Shown here one piece after another: positions 51,455 through 61,565 of a stretch of 64,000 nucleotides of DNA; within the stretch, counting starts at the first letter, position 1; every line of letters begins with the position of its first letter. The DNA comes from Streptococcus constellatus subsp. constellatus (GTDB taxonomy: Bacteria; Bacillota; Bacilli; Lactobacillales; Streptococcaceae), in the NCBI RefSeq assembly GCF_023167545.1, contig NZ_AP014647.1:1240001-1304000 (forward strand), given 5' to 3'. The position numbers and the translations under genes were made by a program. Below the pieces are notes generated by a model, which saw only the letters and a list, made by a program, of their open reading frames with translations, was not told the DNA's origin and did not search any database.

Positions 51455-51493
51455 AAGAAAAAACTTCCACTCCCAAGTTTGAGTGAAAGTTTT
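51455..51493 (-). terminator. Terminator of the ABC transporter operon
   Basis: Minus strand AAAACTTTCACTC (51481-51493) pairs with GAGTGGAAGTTTT (51460-51472), then TTC-rich tail. Confidence 0.8.
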
Positions 51494-51502
51494 ACTGACT
51501 CA

Positions 51503-54500
51503 TCAATCTACTGACTTCAACGCTTCCAACATATCAATACGTCTCAATATTGCATTGACCATAAATCCTAAGACAATCAAAATCATGATGATAGAAAAGA
51601 CTGGTACAAGATAGACAAACACCGATACTGTCGGGTTGAGCAGAAAGGCATCCGGAGCAATTGTCTCTAAAAGAGAACGATGTAAAATATTTCCTAAAAA
51701 CAAGCCTACAATAATGCCAATAATAGACAAAAGAATGGTCTCTCGATAAATATAAAGTGTGACTTCCTTATTATGGAACCCCAATACTTTAATCGTTGAT
51801 AATTCTCGAATCCGCTCCGCAACATTGATGTTCATCAAGTTATAAAGAATTACAATGGCTAGTAAAATAGAGGCAACAGTTAAAATCTGCATCACAAAGC
51901 CAAGAGACTTGACAATAACATCAATTTGTTCCAAAATCCCCGTATTTTGTACAACTGCTCGTACACCTGTTAATTTCATGAATGCTGCTGCAGTATCTTG
52001 TATATTTTTACTAGAGGAATCTTTCAATTTTATCAGATAAGCATTTTCTTGGAACTTGCGATCAAATACTGTTTGATAATAGTCCTGATTCATAAAGATA
52101 AAATGCCCTGCATACATTTCAGCGATAGCAGAAACTTTGATTTTATAGCGTCTCCCCTCATCAGAAGTCACCTCAAAAGTATCCCCAACAGAAACATGCA
52201 TAATGGTTGCTAATTTCTGAGAAATGACCGCTCCATGCGAAGACAACATCAATTTCGATTTGCTTCGACTCTCATTAAGCTCCATGAAATGATGAAAATT
52301 CTTGCCTGTTGTTACAAATAACGCGAGAGATTGTTCATCTTTTGCTCCTTGAATTTTTTTGGTAAATCCTTCCTGATAGATACCGTGTTTCTTGGCTATT
52401 TTTTTATCTGCCAATAACTGACTGATTGCTGCTTGCTCATCAGATTTGAGATAATGTTTTTGCGAAATGACAGCATCATATTTGATAATTTCTCCATACT
52501 GACGATTTCCTATACCTGCCATAGAAGATGACAAACCGAGACCAGCAAATAAAAGGGCGACGGAGCCTGCCACACCAAAAATAGTCATCAGCATTCTTTG
52601 CTTGTAGCGAAAGATATTTCGAGCTGTTACTTTTTGCGCAAAACTAAGGCGATGCCAAATAAAACCAATCCGCTCTAGCAAGATCTTAGAGCCTTTATTA
52701 GGTGTCTTAGGTAACAATAATTGAGACGGCTTTTCTTTCAATTCTTTATGTGCAATATAGAGGGCTGGTGCGACGCCACACAAGACCGAGCATAAAAGAG
52801 CAATGAGACTAATTTCCCAATAAAAGTCTAATCGCAAAGCTGGATAAGTTGATGTCTTAAAAATAGTTTTCCCTAAAATATAAGGCAAGAAATAAGTCCC
52901 CGCTAAAATTCCAATTACTGAACCGATTAAACTTGAAACCAAGCCATAGACGGCAAATTTTTTAACGACATCTTGGTTCCGATAACCTAAGGCTTTTAAA
53001 ACGCCAGCATTTGTGCGTTCTTCGCTGACAAAACGTGTCATCGTTGTGACTGTTACAAGGGCCGCTACCAGATACAGTACAATCGGAAAAGCATTCCCTA
53101 CGGCTGAGATACCATAAGCACGATTGCCAGTTGTTGTGTACTCGTCCGCTCCTGGAAATGTACGGCGTGTATACACACGGTAGGTTGGCACAGACAAACC
53201 AGCTACTTCATCTTTTACCTTTTGAATGTCCGCTTGACCATTTTTTATTTTTGTTCCAGCATCTTCCTTTTGCTTCGCATATTCAGTTTTTTTATCGTTC
53301 AATGTCGCCTGAGCTTGGTTTAATTGCGTCTGACCATCTGCAATTTGTTGTTTTGCTTGCGCCAATTGGGCTTGGCCTGCTTGGTACTTAGCTTGCTTAT
53401 CTCTTAAGGTTGCCTGACCACTTTGATATTGAGCCAAGCCTGCGTCATATTCAGCTTGTTTCGTACGCAATGTCACGACAGCAGATTGGTATTGGGCAAG
53501 TCCCGTTTGATAAACCGTTTCTTGGCTTTGGTACTGTGACAATCCAGCTTGAAATTCAGCCTGCTTTTTCTCTAATTCTGCACGAGCAAGATTTAATTTC
53601 ACTTCTTCTTGTGCTAGTTGAGTTTGTGCTGCCACAATTTCAGGCACTGTTGCTGGATCAATTCCTTGTGCTTGAAGCGCGGTCATTTTTTTCTGCAAAT
53701 TCGCTTTAGCTGCTGCTAATTGAACTTGACCTTTTTCCAATTCCGCCTGCGCTATGGCTAATGTAGCTTGAGTATTTGTTACATTTTCTTTTGCAACAGA
53801 CAACTGACTAGCTGCCTGATCTAATTGGGCTTTCATTTGGTTCAATTGTGCCCAACCTGAAGAAAGTTGAGCAGCGGCTGTATCCAATTTTGCTTTCGAG
53901 CTTGCTAAAATTTGTTCAGCCTGTGCAATTTGAGCTGCGCCCTGTGCAAGCAAGCTTTCTTTTTCAGTTAGTTGACCTTGAGCAACCTCTAAATCTGCTC
54001 TTTTTTGATCAATTTGATCCTGCGCATTCCTTAGTTGCTGCTGGGCATCTGCCAATGCTTGTTGAGAAGTTTGAATTTTTGCTTCTCCGTCCGCAATTTT
54101 TGTCTGTGCTTGGGCTTTTATCTCTGATAAACGTTTTTTTCCATTATCAGCTAGTAGCTTTTCTAACTCATCTTCATGCTGTTTTACCTTTTTTCGATAG
54201 GAATCCCCAAAGGAGTTGAGTGTTTTTAAATTGTTATATCTCAAACGAGCGACCGTATAGACTGAACTTTGAAACGTTTTGGGCGTCACAACTGCATAAG
54301 CAGACAAGGTACCACTCCCTGAGTTAGAACTGCCAAGAGAAATAGTTGAAGCCAATTCACTTGAATTGACAAATCCTGTCACTGTAAAGGTATGTCGTTT
54401 CAAAGCATACTCATTGGTCCCTTCCTCGTTTAAAGTAATGCTATCACCAATCTTATATTTCCTTTGACAAAAACTAGCCAGAGCAACTTGGTCTTCCTTG

Positions 54501-54868
54501 GTTGGAAAATAACCTGAAACCAGTTTAAATTGGGATATTTTATCTGTTTTGGAGAAAACGCGGACAGACGCAGAGCTGTCCCCAATCACCGTATCCGTAA
54601 AATAGCCATATTCCACATATGTATTTGGAATTGCATTCAGTTCTTTTTGATCAGCTTTGCTAATACCATAGTCTGACATCACTGCCACATCCATCATTTT
54701 CATCTGCGAAAGATAACGATTGGCTGAATTTTCAATGTCTGGACTGGCTGCTTTCAGTCCTACTAACGCAAAAGAACCTAACATCATTAAAAACATAATA
54801 GACAGAAAGCGTCCTTTGGACTGACGAAAAGAGAGCCTGATGTCCTTATTTAGAATGGATTTTTTCAT
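51503..54868 (-). CDS. ABC transporter permease with long coiled-coil insert (FtsX/MacB-like)
   Basis: 1121 residues. One N-terminal helix (FLSIMFLMMLGSFALVG), an extracellular domain, then about residues 240-555 of Ala/Gln-rich coiled coil with an imperfect 20-25-residue repeat (YxAGLAQYQS type), then two FtsX-like permease units of three helices each. Such proteins reach through the wall and act as mechanotransmitters or lipoprotein/peptide extruders. I start at 54868 (MKKSILNKDIRLSF) after GAGGAG. Paired with the ATPase 14 bases upstream. Confidence 0.9.
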   Translation of the reverse strand: MKKSILNKDIRLSFRQSKGRFLSIMFLMMLGSFALVGLKAASPDIENSANRYLSQMKMMDVAVMSDYGISKADQKELNAIPNTYVEYGYFTDTVIGDSSASVRVFSKTDKISQFKLVSGYFPTKEDQVALASFCQRKYKIGDSITLNEEGTNEYALKRHTFTVTGFVNSSELASTISLGSSNSGSGTLSAYAVVTPKTFQSSVYTVARLRYNNLKTLNSFGDSYRKKVKQHEDELEKLLADNGKKRLSEIKAQAQTKIADGEAKIQTSQQALADAQQQLRNAQDQIDQKRADLEVAQGQLTEKESLLAQGAAQIAQAEQILASSKAKLDTAAAQLSSGWAQLNQMKAQLDQAASQLSVAKENVTNTQATLAIAQAELEKGQVQLAAAKANLQKKMTALQAQGIDPATVPEIVAAQTQLAQEEVKLNLARAELEKKQAEFQAGLSQYQSQETVYQTGLAQYQSAVVTLRTKQAEYDAGLAQYQSGQATLRDKQAKYQAGQAQLAQAKQQIADGQTQLNQAQATLNDKKTEYAKQKEDAGTKIKNGQADIQKVKDEVAGLSVPTYRVYTRRTFPGADEYTTTGNRAYGISAVGNAFPIVLYLVAALVTVTTMTRFVSEERTNAGVLKALGYRNQDVVKKFAVYGLVSSLIGSVIGILAGTYFLPYILGKTIFKTSTYPALRLDFYWEISLIALLCSVLCGVAPALYIAHKELKEKPSQLLLPKTPNKGSKILLERIGFIWHRLSFAQKVTARNIFRYKQRMLMTIFGVAGSVALLFAGLGLSSSMAGIGNRQYGEIIKYDAVISQKHYLKSDEQAAISQLLADKKIAKKHGIYQEGFTKKIQGAKDEQSLALFVTTGKNFHHFMELNESRSKSKLMLSSHGAVISQKLATIMHVSVGDTFEVTSDEGRRYKIKVSAIAEMYAGHFIFMNQDYYQTVFDRKFQENAYLIKLKDSSSKNIQDTAAAFMKLTGVRAVVQNTGILEQIDVIVKSLGFVMQILTVASILLAIVILYNLMNINVAERIRELSTIKVLGFHNKEVTLYIYRETILLSIIGIIVGLFLGNILHRSLLETIAPDAFLLNPTVSVFVYLVPVFSIIMILIVLGFMVNAILRRIDMLEALKSVD

Positions 54869-54882
54869 ATCACCACTCCTCA

Positions 54883-55584
54883 CTAATACTCTAGACTTGC
54901 AATATCTTGAGGATGTTCATTCAAAGTGACGGACTGTATCCGTGCGTCATGCATATGAATCACACGGTCTGCAATCGGAGCTAAGGCACTATTATGGGTC
55001 ACAATAATCACTGTCGCACCTTGTTTACGTGACATATCTTGAAGGATTTGCAACACATGCTTACCTGTTTTATAATCCAGCGCGCCTGTTGGTTCATCAC
55101 AAAGCAAAATTTTAGGATTTTTTGCCACGGCACGCGCAATGGAAACACGTTGCTGCTCGCCACCAGATAATTGAGTAGGAAAATTATTGAGACGATTTTC
55201 CAAGCCAACTGCTGCTAGCGCTTCTGCTGCATCCTGCGCATCTTGAACAATTTCTGAAGCCAGCTCAACATTCTCTAGCGCCGTCAGATTAGGAACTAAA
55301 TTATAAAATTGAAATACAAAACCAACATCATTTCTCCGATAATCCGTCAACTGGTGAGCGTTGTAATGTGCTATATTTTGCCCATCAATCAGGACATCTC
55401 CCTCGTCATTGCTATCCATTCCACCAAGAATATTCAAAATCGTTGATTTTCCAGCGCCTGAAGCTCCAAGAATGATGACTAGCTCACCTTTTTCAATCTC
55501 AAAAGAGATGTCATTGTTAGCAATGATTTCTGTGTCTCCCATTTGATATCGTTTGTAACTATGCTTCATTTCAATATAAGCCAT
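54883..55584 (-). CDS. ABC transporter ATP-binding protein (MacB/LolD type)
   Basis: 233 residues with GASGAGKST (Walker A), [14 protein letters not shown] (signature), [12 protein letters not shown] (Walker B) and VTHN (switch His). It powers the FtsX-like permease encoded next. The ATG at 55584 ([14 protein letters not shown]) follows AGGAAAAGG; the open frame up to 55686 includes the promoter and is not coding. Probably repressed by the divergent TetR protein. Confidence 0.95.
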   Translation of the reverse strand: MAYIEMKHSYKRYQMGDTEIIANNDISFEIEKGELVIILGASGAGKSTILNILGGMDSNDEGDVLIDGQNIAHYNAHQLTDYRRNDVGFVFQFYNLVPNLTALENVELASEIVQDAQDAAEALAAVGLENRLNNFPTQLSGGEQQRVSIARAVAKNPKILLCDEPTGALDYKTGKHVLQILQDMSRKQGATVIIVTHNSALAPIADRVIHMHDARIQSVTLNEHPQDIASLEY

Positions 55585-55650
55585 CGCCTTTTCCTCTTTC
55601 AGTTTCCATGTCCAATTAAATAAACAAGCTGTTGATTGAATCCTATCTTT

Positions 55651-55679
55651 ATTATAAAATAGACTTAACATAAAGGCAA
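55651..55679 (-). promoter_or_regulatory. Promoter of the ABC transporter operon
   Basis: Minus strand TTGCCT (55674-55679), 17-base spacer, TATAAT (55651-55656). TTGATTG (55632-55638) and CAATCATCAA (55677-55686) flank it as a loose dyad that could bind the TetR regulator. Confidence 0.55.
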
Positions 55680-55717
55680 TCATCAATTATCAACAGAGTG
55701 TTCATTTAAGGAGTATT

Positions 55718-56272
55718 ATGGTACAAAATCGACAAACAGCAACCAAGCAGCATATCAGAGAAGCCCTCATTCAGCTCTTGTTAGAAGAAAAATTTGAAAC
55801 AATTTCCGTTAGTAAACTCTGTCAACGAGCAGGTATCAACCGTGGAACTTTCTACCTTCATTATCTTGATAAATTCGACCTAATTGAAACACTTAAAGAA
55901 GAAATTATTATCCAATTACGTAAAAATTTTGAAGAAACTACAAACACACGTGACCTAATCATTACCAATCTAAGCTATCTCCAACAAAACCATGACCTGA
56001 TTTATGCTGTTTCTCAAAGTCATTACCTCAATTTCCGTGAAACAATCCGTGAATTTATGCTTAGTATTTTAACGAACGATCAGCACAAAGTTCAAACCGA
56101 ACACTTTTTAAAAGAAAATTTCCCCATTTCTGAAAAATATGCACTTGAAGTTTTTCTATCTAGCATAGAGGGCATTATCTCACTCTGGATTTCAAGCGGC
56201 ACTAAAGAAACGCCTGAAGAAATGACGAATATGATTTTACAAACCTTTAATTACGATGCTTGGCGATTGTAA
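55718..56272 (+). CDS. TetR/AcrR-family transcriptional regulator
   Basis: 184 residues with the TetR helix-turn-helix (KQHIREALIQLLLEEKFETI, INRGTFYLHYLDKFDLIE) and a divergent ligand-binding domain ending WISSGTKETPEEMTNMI. Divergent from the ABC transporter genes, the usual place for their repressor. AAGGAG precedes the ATG. Confidence 0.9.
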   Translation: MVQNRQTATKQHIREALIQLLLEEKFETISVSKLCQRAGINRGTFYLHYLDKFDLIETLKEEIIIQLRKNFEETTNTRDLIITNLSYLQQNHDLIYAVSQSHYLNFRETIREFMLSILTNDQHKVQTEHFLKENFPISEKYALEVFLSSIEGIISLWISSGTKETPEEMTNMILQTFNYDAWRL

Positions 56273-56277
56273 ACTAA

Positions 56278-56326
56278 AAAACTCTATTTCTATAAAAGGG
56301 ATTTCCTCAATTAGAAATAGAGTTTT
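56278..56326. terminator. Terminator after the TetR gene
   Basis: AAAACTCTATTTCTA (56278-56292) pairs perfectly with TAGAAATAGAGTTTT (56312-56326), with A and T tracts on both sides. Confidence 0.88.
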
Positions 56327-56370
56327 TGATATACATTTTTTCTAAAGCTCAGAAATTGAAAGGTTGTAAA

Positions 56371-56487
56371 ATGAGACGACAGCATACAGGCTATGATGTT
56401 CTATTGCATATCTTTATAACCAGTCATGTCATCATTGCAACCTATCATCTACTTTTTAGCTTAGTTGTCCTTATCATCTATGCGTGA
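56371..56487 (+). CDS. Possible 38-residue membrane peptide
   Basis: ATG at 56371 with AAAGG 7 bases upstream opens [15 protein letters not shown] and continues with a hydrophobic helix ([20 protein letters not shown]) to a TGA at 56485. Its last 27 bases are antisense to the end of thrS. No clear promoter is seen and the TetR terminator lies just upstream, so expression is uncertain. I recognise no family; the layout resembles small membrane peptides of toxin type but that is speculation. Confidence 0.3.
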   Translation: MRRQHTGYDVLLHIFITSHVIIATYHLLFSLVVLIIYA

Positions 56488-58413
56488 TTTTCTAGCAATA
56501 TCAGCTACAATATGATTTACAAATTCATCAACTGCTTCTGTATGCGTTTGTTTGCTTCCATAACGACGAACATTCACCGTACCATCTGCTTGCTCTTTAT
56601 CTCCAACAATCAATTGATAAGGAACTTTATGAGTCTGACTTTGACGAATCTTGTATTGCATTTTTTCATTGCGTTCATCAACGTCCACACGAACACCATG
56701 ATTTCGTAGTTCTTTCGCTACCTTCCAAGCGTAATCAGCATGCGCTTCATTAGAAATTGGAATGACCGTCACTTGATGAGGTGCCAGCCAAGTTGGGAAC
56801 GCACCTTTGTAAGTTTCAATCAAGTAAGCAATAAAGCGTTCCATCGTAGACACAATACCACGGTGAATCATGACTGGACGATGCTCTTCACCGTCTGCTC
56901 CGATATAATGGAGATCAAAACGTTCTGGTAACAAAAAATCCAATTGAATTGTGGAAAGAGTTTCTTCATTTCCAAGAGCTGTTTTTACTTGGACATCCAA
57001 CTTAGGACCATAGAAAGCAGCTTCGCCTTCTGCCTCAAAGTAGTCCAAACCTAAATCATCCATTGCTCCTTTTAACATACGTTGAGCATTTTCCCACATT
57101 TCATCATTATCAAAATATTTATGTTTGTCATTCGGATCACGATAAGACAGACGGAAACGATAGTCTGTAATATTGAAGTCTTTGTAAACGTCAATCATCA
57201 AATCCAGCACATGTTTAAATTCTTCTTGAATTTGCTCTGGCATGACAAATAAGTGAGAATCGTTTAGGGTCATTTCACGAACACGTTGGAGTCCTGAAAG
57301 TGCACCTGATTTTTCAAAGCGATGCATCATACCAAGTTCCGCAATACGAATAGGTAACTCACGATAAGAATGAACATGGTTTTTATAAACCTCAATATGG
57401 TGTGGGCAATTCATCGGACGAAGAACAAATTGTTCACCGTCTCCCATATCCATCGGTGGAAACATATCTTCTTGGTAATGTTCCCAGTGACCAGAAGTCT
57501 TGTATAATTCTACACTTGCAAGCGGTGGAGTATAAACATGTTGGTAACCATCATTAACCTCACGGTCTGTAATATAGCGTTCTACGATACGACGAATAGT
57601 CGCACCGTCTGGAAGCCAAAATGGAAGACCTTGCCCAACCTCAGGAGAAATCATGAAAAGATCAAGCTCTTTACCGAGCTTACGGTGATCACGTTCCTTG
57701 GCTTCTTCACGCATTTGAAGATAGTTTTTTAGGTCTTTCTTATCAAACCAAGCTGTTCCATAAATCCGTTGCATCATAGCATTGTCACTGTTCCCACGCC
57801 AGTAAGCACCTGCTACATTGAGCAAATGGAAAATTTGAATACGCCCAGTTGACGGTACATGAGGTCCACGGCAGAGATCCACATATTCACCTTGACGGTA
57901 AATTGTAAGACCTCCTTCGTCTTCTGAATGCTCCTCAATCAATTCTAACTTGTAAGGATCGTTTTTGAAAATTTTTCGTGCTTCATCCTTTGTCACTTCT
58001 TCGCGGATTGACGGAAAATTTTCCTTGACAATCTTCTTCATTTCTTCTTCGATACGAGGCAGGTCTTCGTTAGAGATTTGACCAGCTGTATTGTCCGTAT
58101 CGTAGTAGAAACCGTCCTGAATAGCTGGACCAACTCCTAAGTGAATCTCTGGGAAGAGACGACGCGCCGCTTGAGCAAAGAGGTGAGCCGCTGAATGGCG
58201 TAAAATTGGTAAGGCATCTTCATGGTCAGTCGTTACAATCTCAATCAATCCATCTTCTGTAATGGCACGAGTGGTATCAATGAGTTTGCCGTTGAATTTG
58301 CCAGCCAAGGCTTTCTTAGCAAGAGAATTGCTGATAGATTGAGCAATTTCAAAAGTTGTTACGCCAGATTCGAATTCACGCACAGCGCCATCTGGAAAAG
58401 TAATCTTAATCAT
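56461..58413 (-). CDS. thrS: Threonyl-tRNA synthetase
   Basis: 650 residues: TGS domain ([16 protein letters not shown]), editing domain with [14 protein letters not shown], class II catalytic core (RPMNCPHH with zinc ligand Cys, [25 protein letters not shown]) and anticodon-binding domain ([15 protein letters not shown]). It overlaps the stop of the P-loop kinase gene by 4 bases and so shares its transcript and T-box leader. AAAAGGAG precedes the ATG. Confidence 0.97.
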   Translation of the reverse strand: MIKITFPDGAVREFESGVTTFEIAQSISNSLAKKALAGKFNGKLIDTTRAITEDGLIEIVTTDHEDALPILRHSAAHLFAQAARRLFPEIHLGVGPAIQDGFYYDTDNTAGQISNEDLPRIEEEMKKIVKENFPSIREEVTKDEARKIFKNDPYKLELIEEHSEDEGGLTIYRQGEYVDLCRGPHVPSTGRIQIFHLLNVAGAYWRGNSDNAMMQRIYGTAWFDKKDLKNYLQMREEAKERDHRKLGKELDLFMISPEVGQGLPFWLPDGATIRRIVERYITDREVNDGYQHVYTPPLASVELYKTSGHWEHYQEDMFPPMDMGDGEQFVLRPMNCPHHIEVYKNHVHSYRELPIRIAELGMMHRFEKSGALSGLQRVREMTLNDSHLFVMPEQIQEEFKHVLDLMIDVYKDFNITDYRFRLSYRDPNDKHKYFDNDEMWENAQRMLKGAMDDLGLDYFEAEGEAAFYGPKLDVQVKTALGNEETLSTIQLDFLLPERFDLHYIGADGEEHRPVMIHRGIVSTMERFIAYLIETYKGAFPTWLAPHQVTVIPISNEAHADYAWKVAKELRNHGVRVDVDERNEKMQYKIRQSQTHKVPYQLIVGDKEQADGTVNVRRYGSKQTHTEAVDEFVNHIVADIARKSRIDDKDN

Positions 58414-59048
58414 AATGTTCTCCTTTTAATATCTATTCTATTTATATTGGACAATTTTAAGAGCCGAGCAACCTCTTCCACAGTCTGCTTTTCTGATTGA
58501 CTACCATCTGCTATGAGGCTAGGATAGCCTAATTTCATTGCTTCCTTCCGAACCATTTGGGCAAAAAGAATGTCTCGCTGCATCCAGTTTTCAAAAGCTT
58601 GCTCAGGATTGGTTGTTCCCTCTAAGACATAAGGAACCCATTCTCTCTGTCTATAGTGCTTTTTCTGAAAATCAGCTGTCGGAGTCACGCATAGATAGGA
58701 AGTCGCTGGCCATTCAAGCTCCTTTACCAAGTGAGGCAAAAGTCCTGCCCCCTCCACCAAGAGTGGTCTATCTTGATTTTTTATCAAGTAAGATTTTACA
58801 TAAGGAAAAATCTCTTCATAAAAGCGCCATTCTTCATCTGCCATCTCTTCTGGATTTCTCATCCAGATTTGTTCCGGATTTCTGTCCTGTCTAAGAAGGC
58901 AAATCGGCTGTGAATCTACACTTGCTTGACTCATCATCTCGTCCACCAAATTATCCAGCTTGATATGAAGCAGCTGATACTGTCTAGCAAGAAGTGAAGC
59001 AATTGTTGACTTCCCGCTGCAAGGCGATCCGCCAATCATATAAAGCAT
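58410..59048 (-). CDS. P-loop kinase of unknown substrate, first gene of the thrS transcript
   Basis: About 212 residues. [20 protein letters not shown] is a Walker A loop; [12 protein letters not shown] looks like the Walker B strand and [12 protein letters not shown] the lid. The pattern resembles shikimate/cytidylate/zeta-type small-molecule kinases but I cannot assign a substrate. AGGAGG serves either of two adjacent ATGs (59051, 59048). The frame further upstream lies within the T-box leader and is not coding. Control by a threonine T-box is notable for a kinase. Confidence 0.75.
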   Translation of the reverse strand: MLYMIGGSPCSGKSTIASLLARQYQLLHIKLDNLVDEMMSQASVDSQPICLLRQDRNPEQIWMRNPEEMADEEWRFYEEIFPYVKSYLIKNQDRPLLVEGAGLLPHLVKELEWPATSYLCVTPTADFQKKHYRQREWVPYVLEGTTNPEQAFENWMQRDILFAQMVRKEAMKLGYPSLIADGSQSEKQTVEEVARLLKLSNINRIDIKRRTL

Positions 59049-59051
59049 CAT

Positions 59052-59287
59052 TCTTCCTCCTTCTGACAAAATAAAAAGCGGCATCCATAAAAGGACGTCG
59101 CAACGTGGTTCCACCTTCATTTATGTACAACAAAAACTGTTGACACCTCTGATTGGCTCTAACGTAGCCACCGTTTTATGTTTGCATAAAAGTTACTTTA
59201 GAGTAGTCCCAACTGCCTTCCTCTACACGCTTTCCAGCCCCACGCGCTCTCTAAAAAATTCCAACCAGCGGTATGTCTCTAAGAAAT
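59052..59287 (-). ncRNA. T-box leader, probably threonine-specific
   Basis: On the minus strand the leader begins after TGCTATAAT, has a stem I region with a GGCTGGAAAG-type segment, a stretch GGGACTACTCTAAAGTAAC that could hold an ACU threonine specifier, and the T-box consensus AAGGTGGAACCACG (59104-59117). A terminator competing with the antiterminator follows at 59071-59101. Uncharged tRNA(Thr) would allow transcription of the kinase and thrS. Specifier identity is inferred from position and from thrS downstream. Confidence 0.85.
59071..59101 (-). terminator. T-box regulated terminator
   Basis: GCGACGTCC (59093-59101) pairs with GGATGCCGC (59078-59086), one mismatch and one G-U pair, then TTTTTAT. 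Confidence 0.8.
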
Positions 59288-59315
59288 ATTATAGCACGAT
59301 TAAAAAAATTTGCAA
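59288..59315 (-). promoter_or_regulatory. Promoter of the kinase-thrS operon
   Basis: Minus strand TTGCAA (59310-59315), 16-base spacer, TATAAT (59288-59293) with TG before it (TGCTATAAT). Confidence 0.65.
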
Positions 59316-59385
59316 GCTTTACAATCAGATGGTTTGTGTCTGAATTTTTGGGAATTTTGGGAATTTGGAAGAAAAGAATAGGTTA

Positions 59386-60477
59386 GTTTTGGAAGCATTC
59401 GAAACAGCACAGCTCTAAAACTTGTACCGCCAGATGCTAGTGATGTTTCATGTTTTGGAACCATTCGAAACAGCACAGCTCTAAAACCGAAAAGATGAAG
59501 ATTTTCCTTTACCACCAGTTTTGGAACCATTCGAAACAGCACAGCTCTAAAACTCAGTTAAGAGCATAGAGTTGCACAGGACGGTTTTGGAACCATTCGA
59601 AACAGCACAGCTCTAAAACTAGCCTGCTATCATACCGATAACGATAAATGTTTTGGAACCATTCGAAACAGCACAGCTCTAAAACAGCGTGAAAGACAAT
59701 CATTGCTGGAGCTTTGTTTTGGAACCATTCGAAACAGCACAGCTCTAAAACATAAATGCGAAGAAATACCGTCTACGTAAGGTTTTGGAACCATTCGAAA
59801 CAGCACAGCTCTAAAACGAAGATTTTATAGAATCTTCATTTACTGAAGTTTTGGAACCATTCGAAACAGCACAGCTCTAAAACAAGCGTGACTTAGCTCC
59901 AGAGCCATCACCAGTTTTGGAACCATTCGAAACAGCACAGCTCTAAAACGTCATCTCTTTTAAGATTTCTTGCAATGTTGTTTTGGAACCATTCGAAACA
60001 GCACAGCTCTAAAACCCAGTCCATTGACCAAGTCCACATCCAACCGTTTTGGAACCATTCGAAACAGCACAGCTCTAAAACTAGGGTAGCCAATGGTTGG
60101 CAAGACTTGCTGTTTTGGAACCATTCGAAACAGCACAGCTCTAAAACGAATAAGGATATTTGCATGGTTTCGTTTTAGTTTTGGAACCATTCGAAACAGC
60201 ACAGCTCTAAAACAAACATCGTCGAAGTAATTATCAACATGAAGTTTTGGAACCATTCGAAACAGCACAGCTCTAAAACAGTCATCCGGCTTGCTCAAGA
60301 TATAGAGCAGTTTTGGAACCATTCGAAACAGCACAGCTCTAAAACTTATTTTGCGCCTTCAAAATGTAATCAAAGGTTTTGGAACCATTCGAAACAGCAC
60401 AGCTCTAAAACACAGTCATTTGTAGTAGCGATATTACATTTGTTTTGGAACCATTCGAAACAGCACAGCTCTAAAAC
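59386..60477 (-). CRISPR. Type II-A CRISPR array, 17 repeats and 16 spacers
   Basis: 36-base repeats at a strict 66-base period, every spacer 30 bases. In crRNA orientation (minus strand) the repeat starts GTTTTAGAGCTGTGCTG and ends TGGTTCCAAAAC. Sixteen repeats are identical; the one at 59386-59421 has a single base change (GGTTCC to GCTTCC), which marks the old, leader-distal end. The leader-proximal repeat is 60442-60477, next to csn2. Between the array and the thrS promoter (59316-59385) lies only a short stretch with three imperfect GGGAATTTT units. Confidence 0.98.
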
Positions 60478-60576
60478 CTCGTGGACCAATTTTTGTCTCG
60501 AAATTTCATAATCGCGCCATTCGTCCCAGCTAGACTTCAGCTCGAACGATTCCTTATATTTGTTAATATTATACCA
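60478..60576 (-). promoter_or_regulatory. CRISPR leader with array promoter
   Basis: Minus strand TGGTATAAT (extended -10, TATAAT at 60568-60573) overlaps the csn2 stop codon. The leader then runs about 90 bases to the first repeat and ends in TTGGTCCACGAG; CACGAG resembles the CTACGAG-type anchoring sequence used for new spacer insertion in type II-A systems. Confidence 0.75.
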
Positions 60577-61231
60577 TATTCTCACAAGATAAGAAATAGT
60601 CCTCATCCACTACATATTGAGGGAAGTCGTATACTTTTCTTGGTTCAACAAACAGTACATTTATATTATGAAGTTGAATATATTCCACCAATTTAGCTAG
60701 TTTATGTTCAGACAGATAACATGACACATTCACAAAGACAAGCAGTTTCTTTTTAGAAAGATATTTAAACACCTGAACAACCTCTAAACTTTTCTCAAAA
60801 ACAGTATCACTCAGTGTTTCAATTTTTACACCTAAAGCATCAATCAATTCCAAAATTGTTATTTCATCATACTCTAAATCCAGCTCGTTTTCTAAACATT
60901 CAAAAGCAATTAGTTCTGTAATAGTTGCAACTAATTTTTCTAACATAGATTTCACTTCAGGCTTTTCATTCAACTGTTTTTCCAAATCTGCACGAATCAG
61001 TTTTAACATTGCCGGTGAGTTAATATTGTAGCCTAAAATATCTGTAATAAGCAATAACTCGGATTCTTTCAAGGATTTCATCTTGTTATCAAATAATTTT
61101 AACTCATCTTCTTCCGAATAGTGATATAGGTGTTTGACAACATCGGAAAATATCAGCTGTTCCTCTAGAATAAGGAAAGTAGCCTGTTTAATTTCAATCG
61201 GTTCGTCCAGAATCGGAAAATTAATTTTCAT
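60569..61231 (-). CDS. csn2: CRISPR adaptation protein Csn2
   Basis: 220 residues beginning [20 protein letters not shown], typical of the short Csn2 (type II-A) that forms a tetrameric ring sliding on DNA ends during spacer uptake. It overlaps the cas2 stop by 11 bases and is followed by the leader. Confidence 0.95.
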   Translation of the reverse strand: MKINFPILDEPIEIKQATFLILEEQLIFSDVVKHLYHYSEEDELKLFDNKMKSLKESELLLITDILGYNINSPAMLKLIRADLEKQLNEKPEVKSMLEKLVATITELIAFECLENELDLEYDEITILELIDALGVKIETLSDTVFEKSLEVVQVFKYLSKKKLLVFVNVSCYLSEHKLAKLVEYIQLHNINVLFVEPRKVYDFPQYVVDEDYFLSCENMV

Positions 61232-61565
61232 CTGTAAAATCCTCTCCTAGAAATACCAACCTTGCATCTGAATTGGCAATACTGGTATCCCTTTCTCCAT
61301 TCAAGTAGATCATGCGAGAAAATTGCTTTTCTGTTACCGTTAAAAGGGTGATACTTCCCTTCTTAGGATTATTAACTTTTAACCGCTCAAGCATGGCATT
61401 ATTGGCAGAATTATTCAAAAGCAATTTACTGTATACCGAAAACTGATGCATGATGAACCCTTCATTCATCAAGAATTTCCTAAATTTTCGATAAGCTTTA
61501 CGCTCCTCTGCAGTCTCAACCGGCATATCAAACATTAAAATCATTCGCATATATCGATAACTCAT
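61221..61565 (-). CDS. cas2: CRISPR-associated endonuclease Cas2
   Basis: 114 residues. [13 protein letters not shown] carries the conserved Asp at the end of the first strand. Forms the integrase complex with Cas1. Overlaps cas1 by 4 bases. Confidence 0.96.
   Translation of the reverse strand: MSYRYMRMILMFDMPVETAEERKAYRKFRKFLMNEGFIMHQFSVYSKLLLNNSANNAMLERLKVNNPKKGSITLLTVTEKQFSRMIYLNGERDTSIANSDARLVFLGEDFTDEN

Noticed and set aside
59052..59120. N-terminal extension of the P-loop kinase
   Set aside because: The extra codons lie in the T-box antiterminator and terminator, and the Walker A loop normally lies near the N-terminus.
59300..60606. Several short open frames through the CRISPR array with repeated FRAVLFRMVPK or FWNHSKQHSSKT segments
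   Set aside because: They are simple translations of the 36-base repeats and have no ribosome binding sites.
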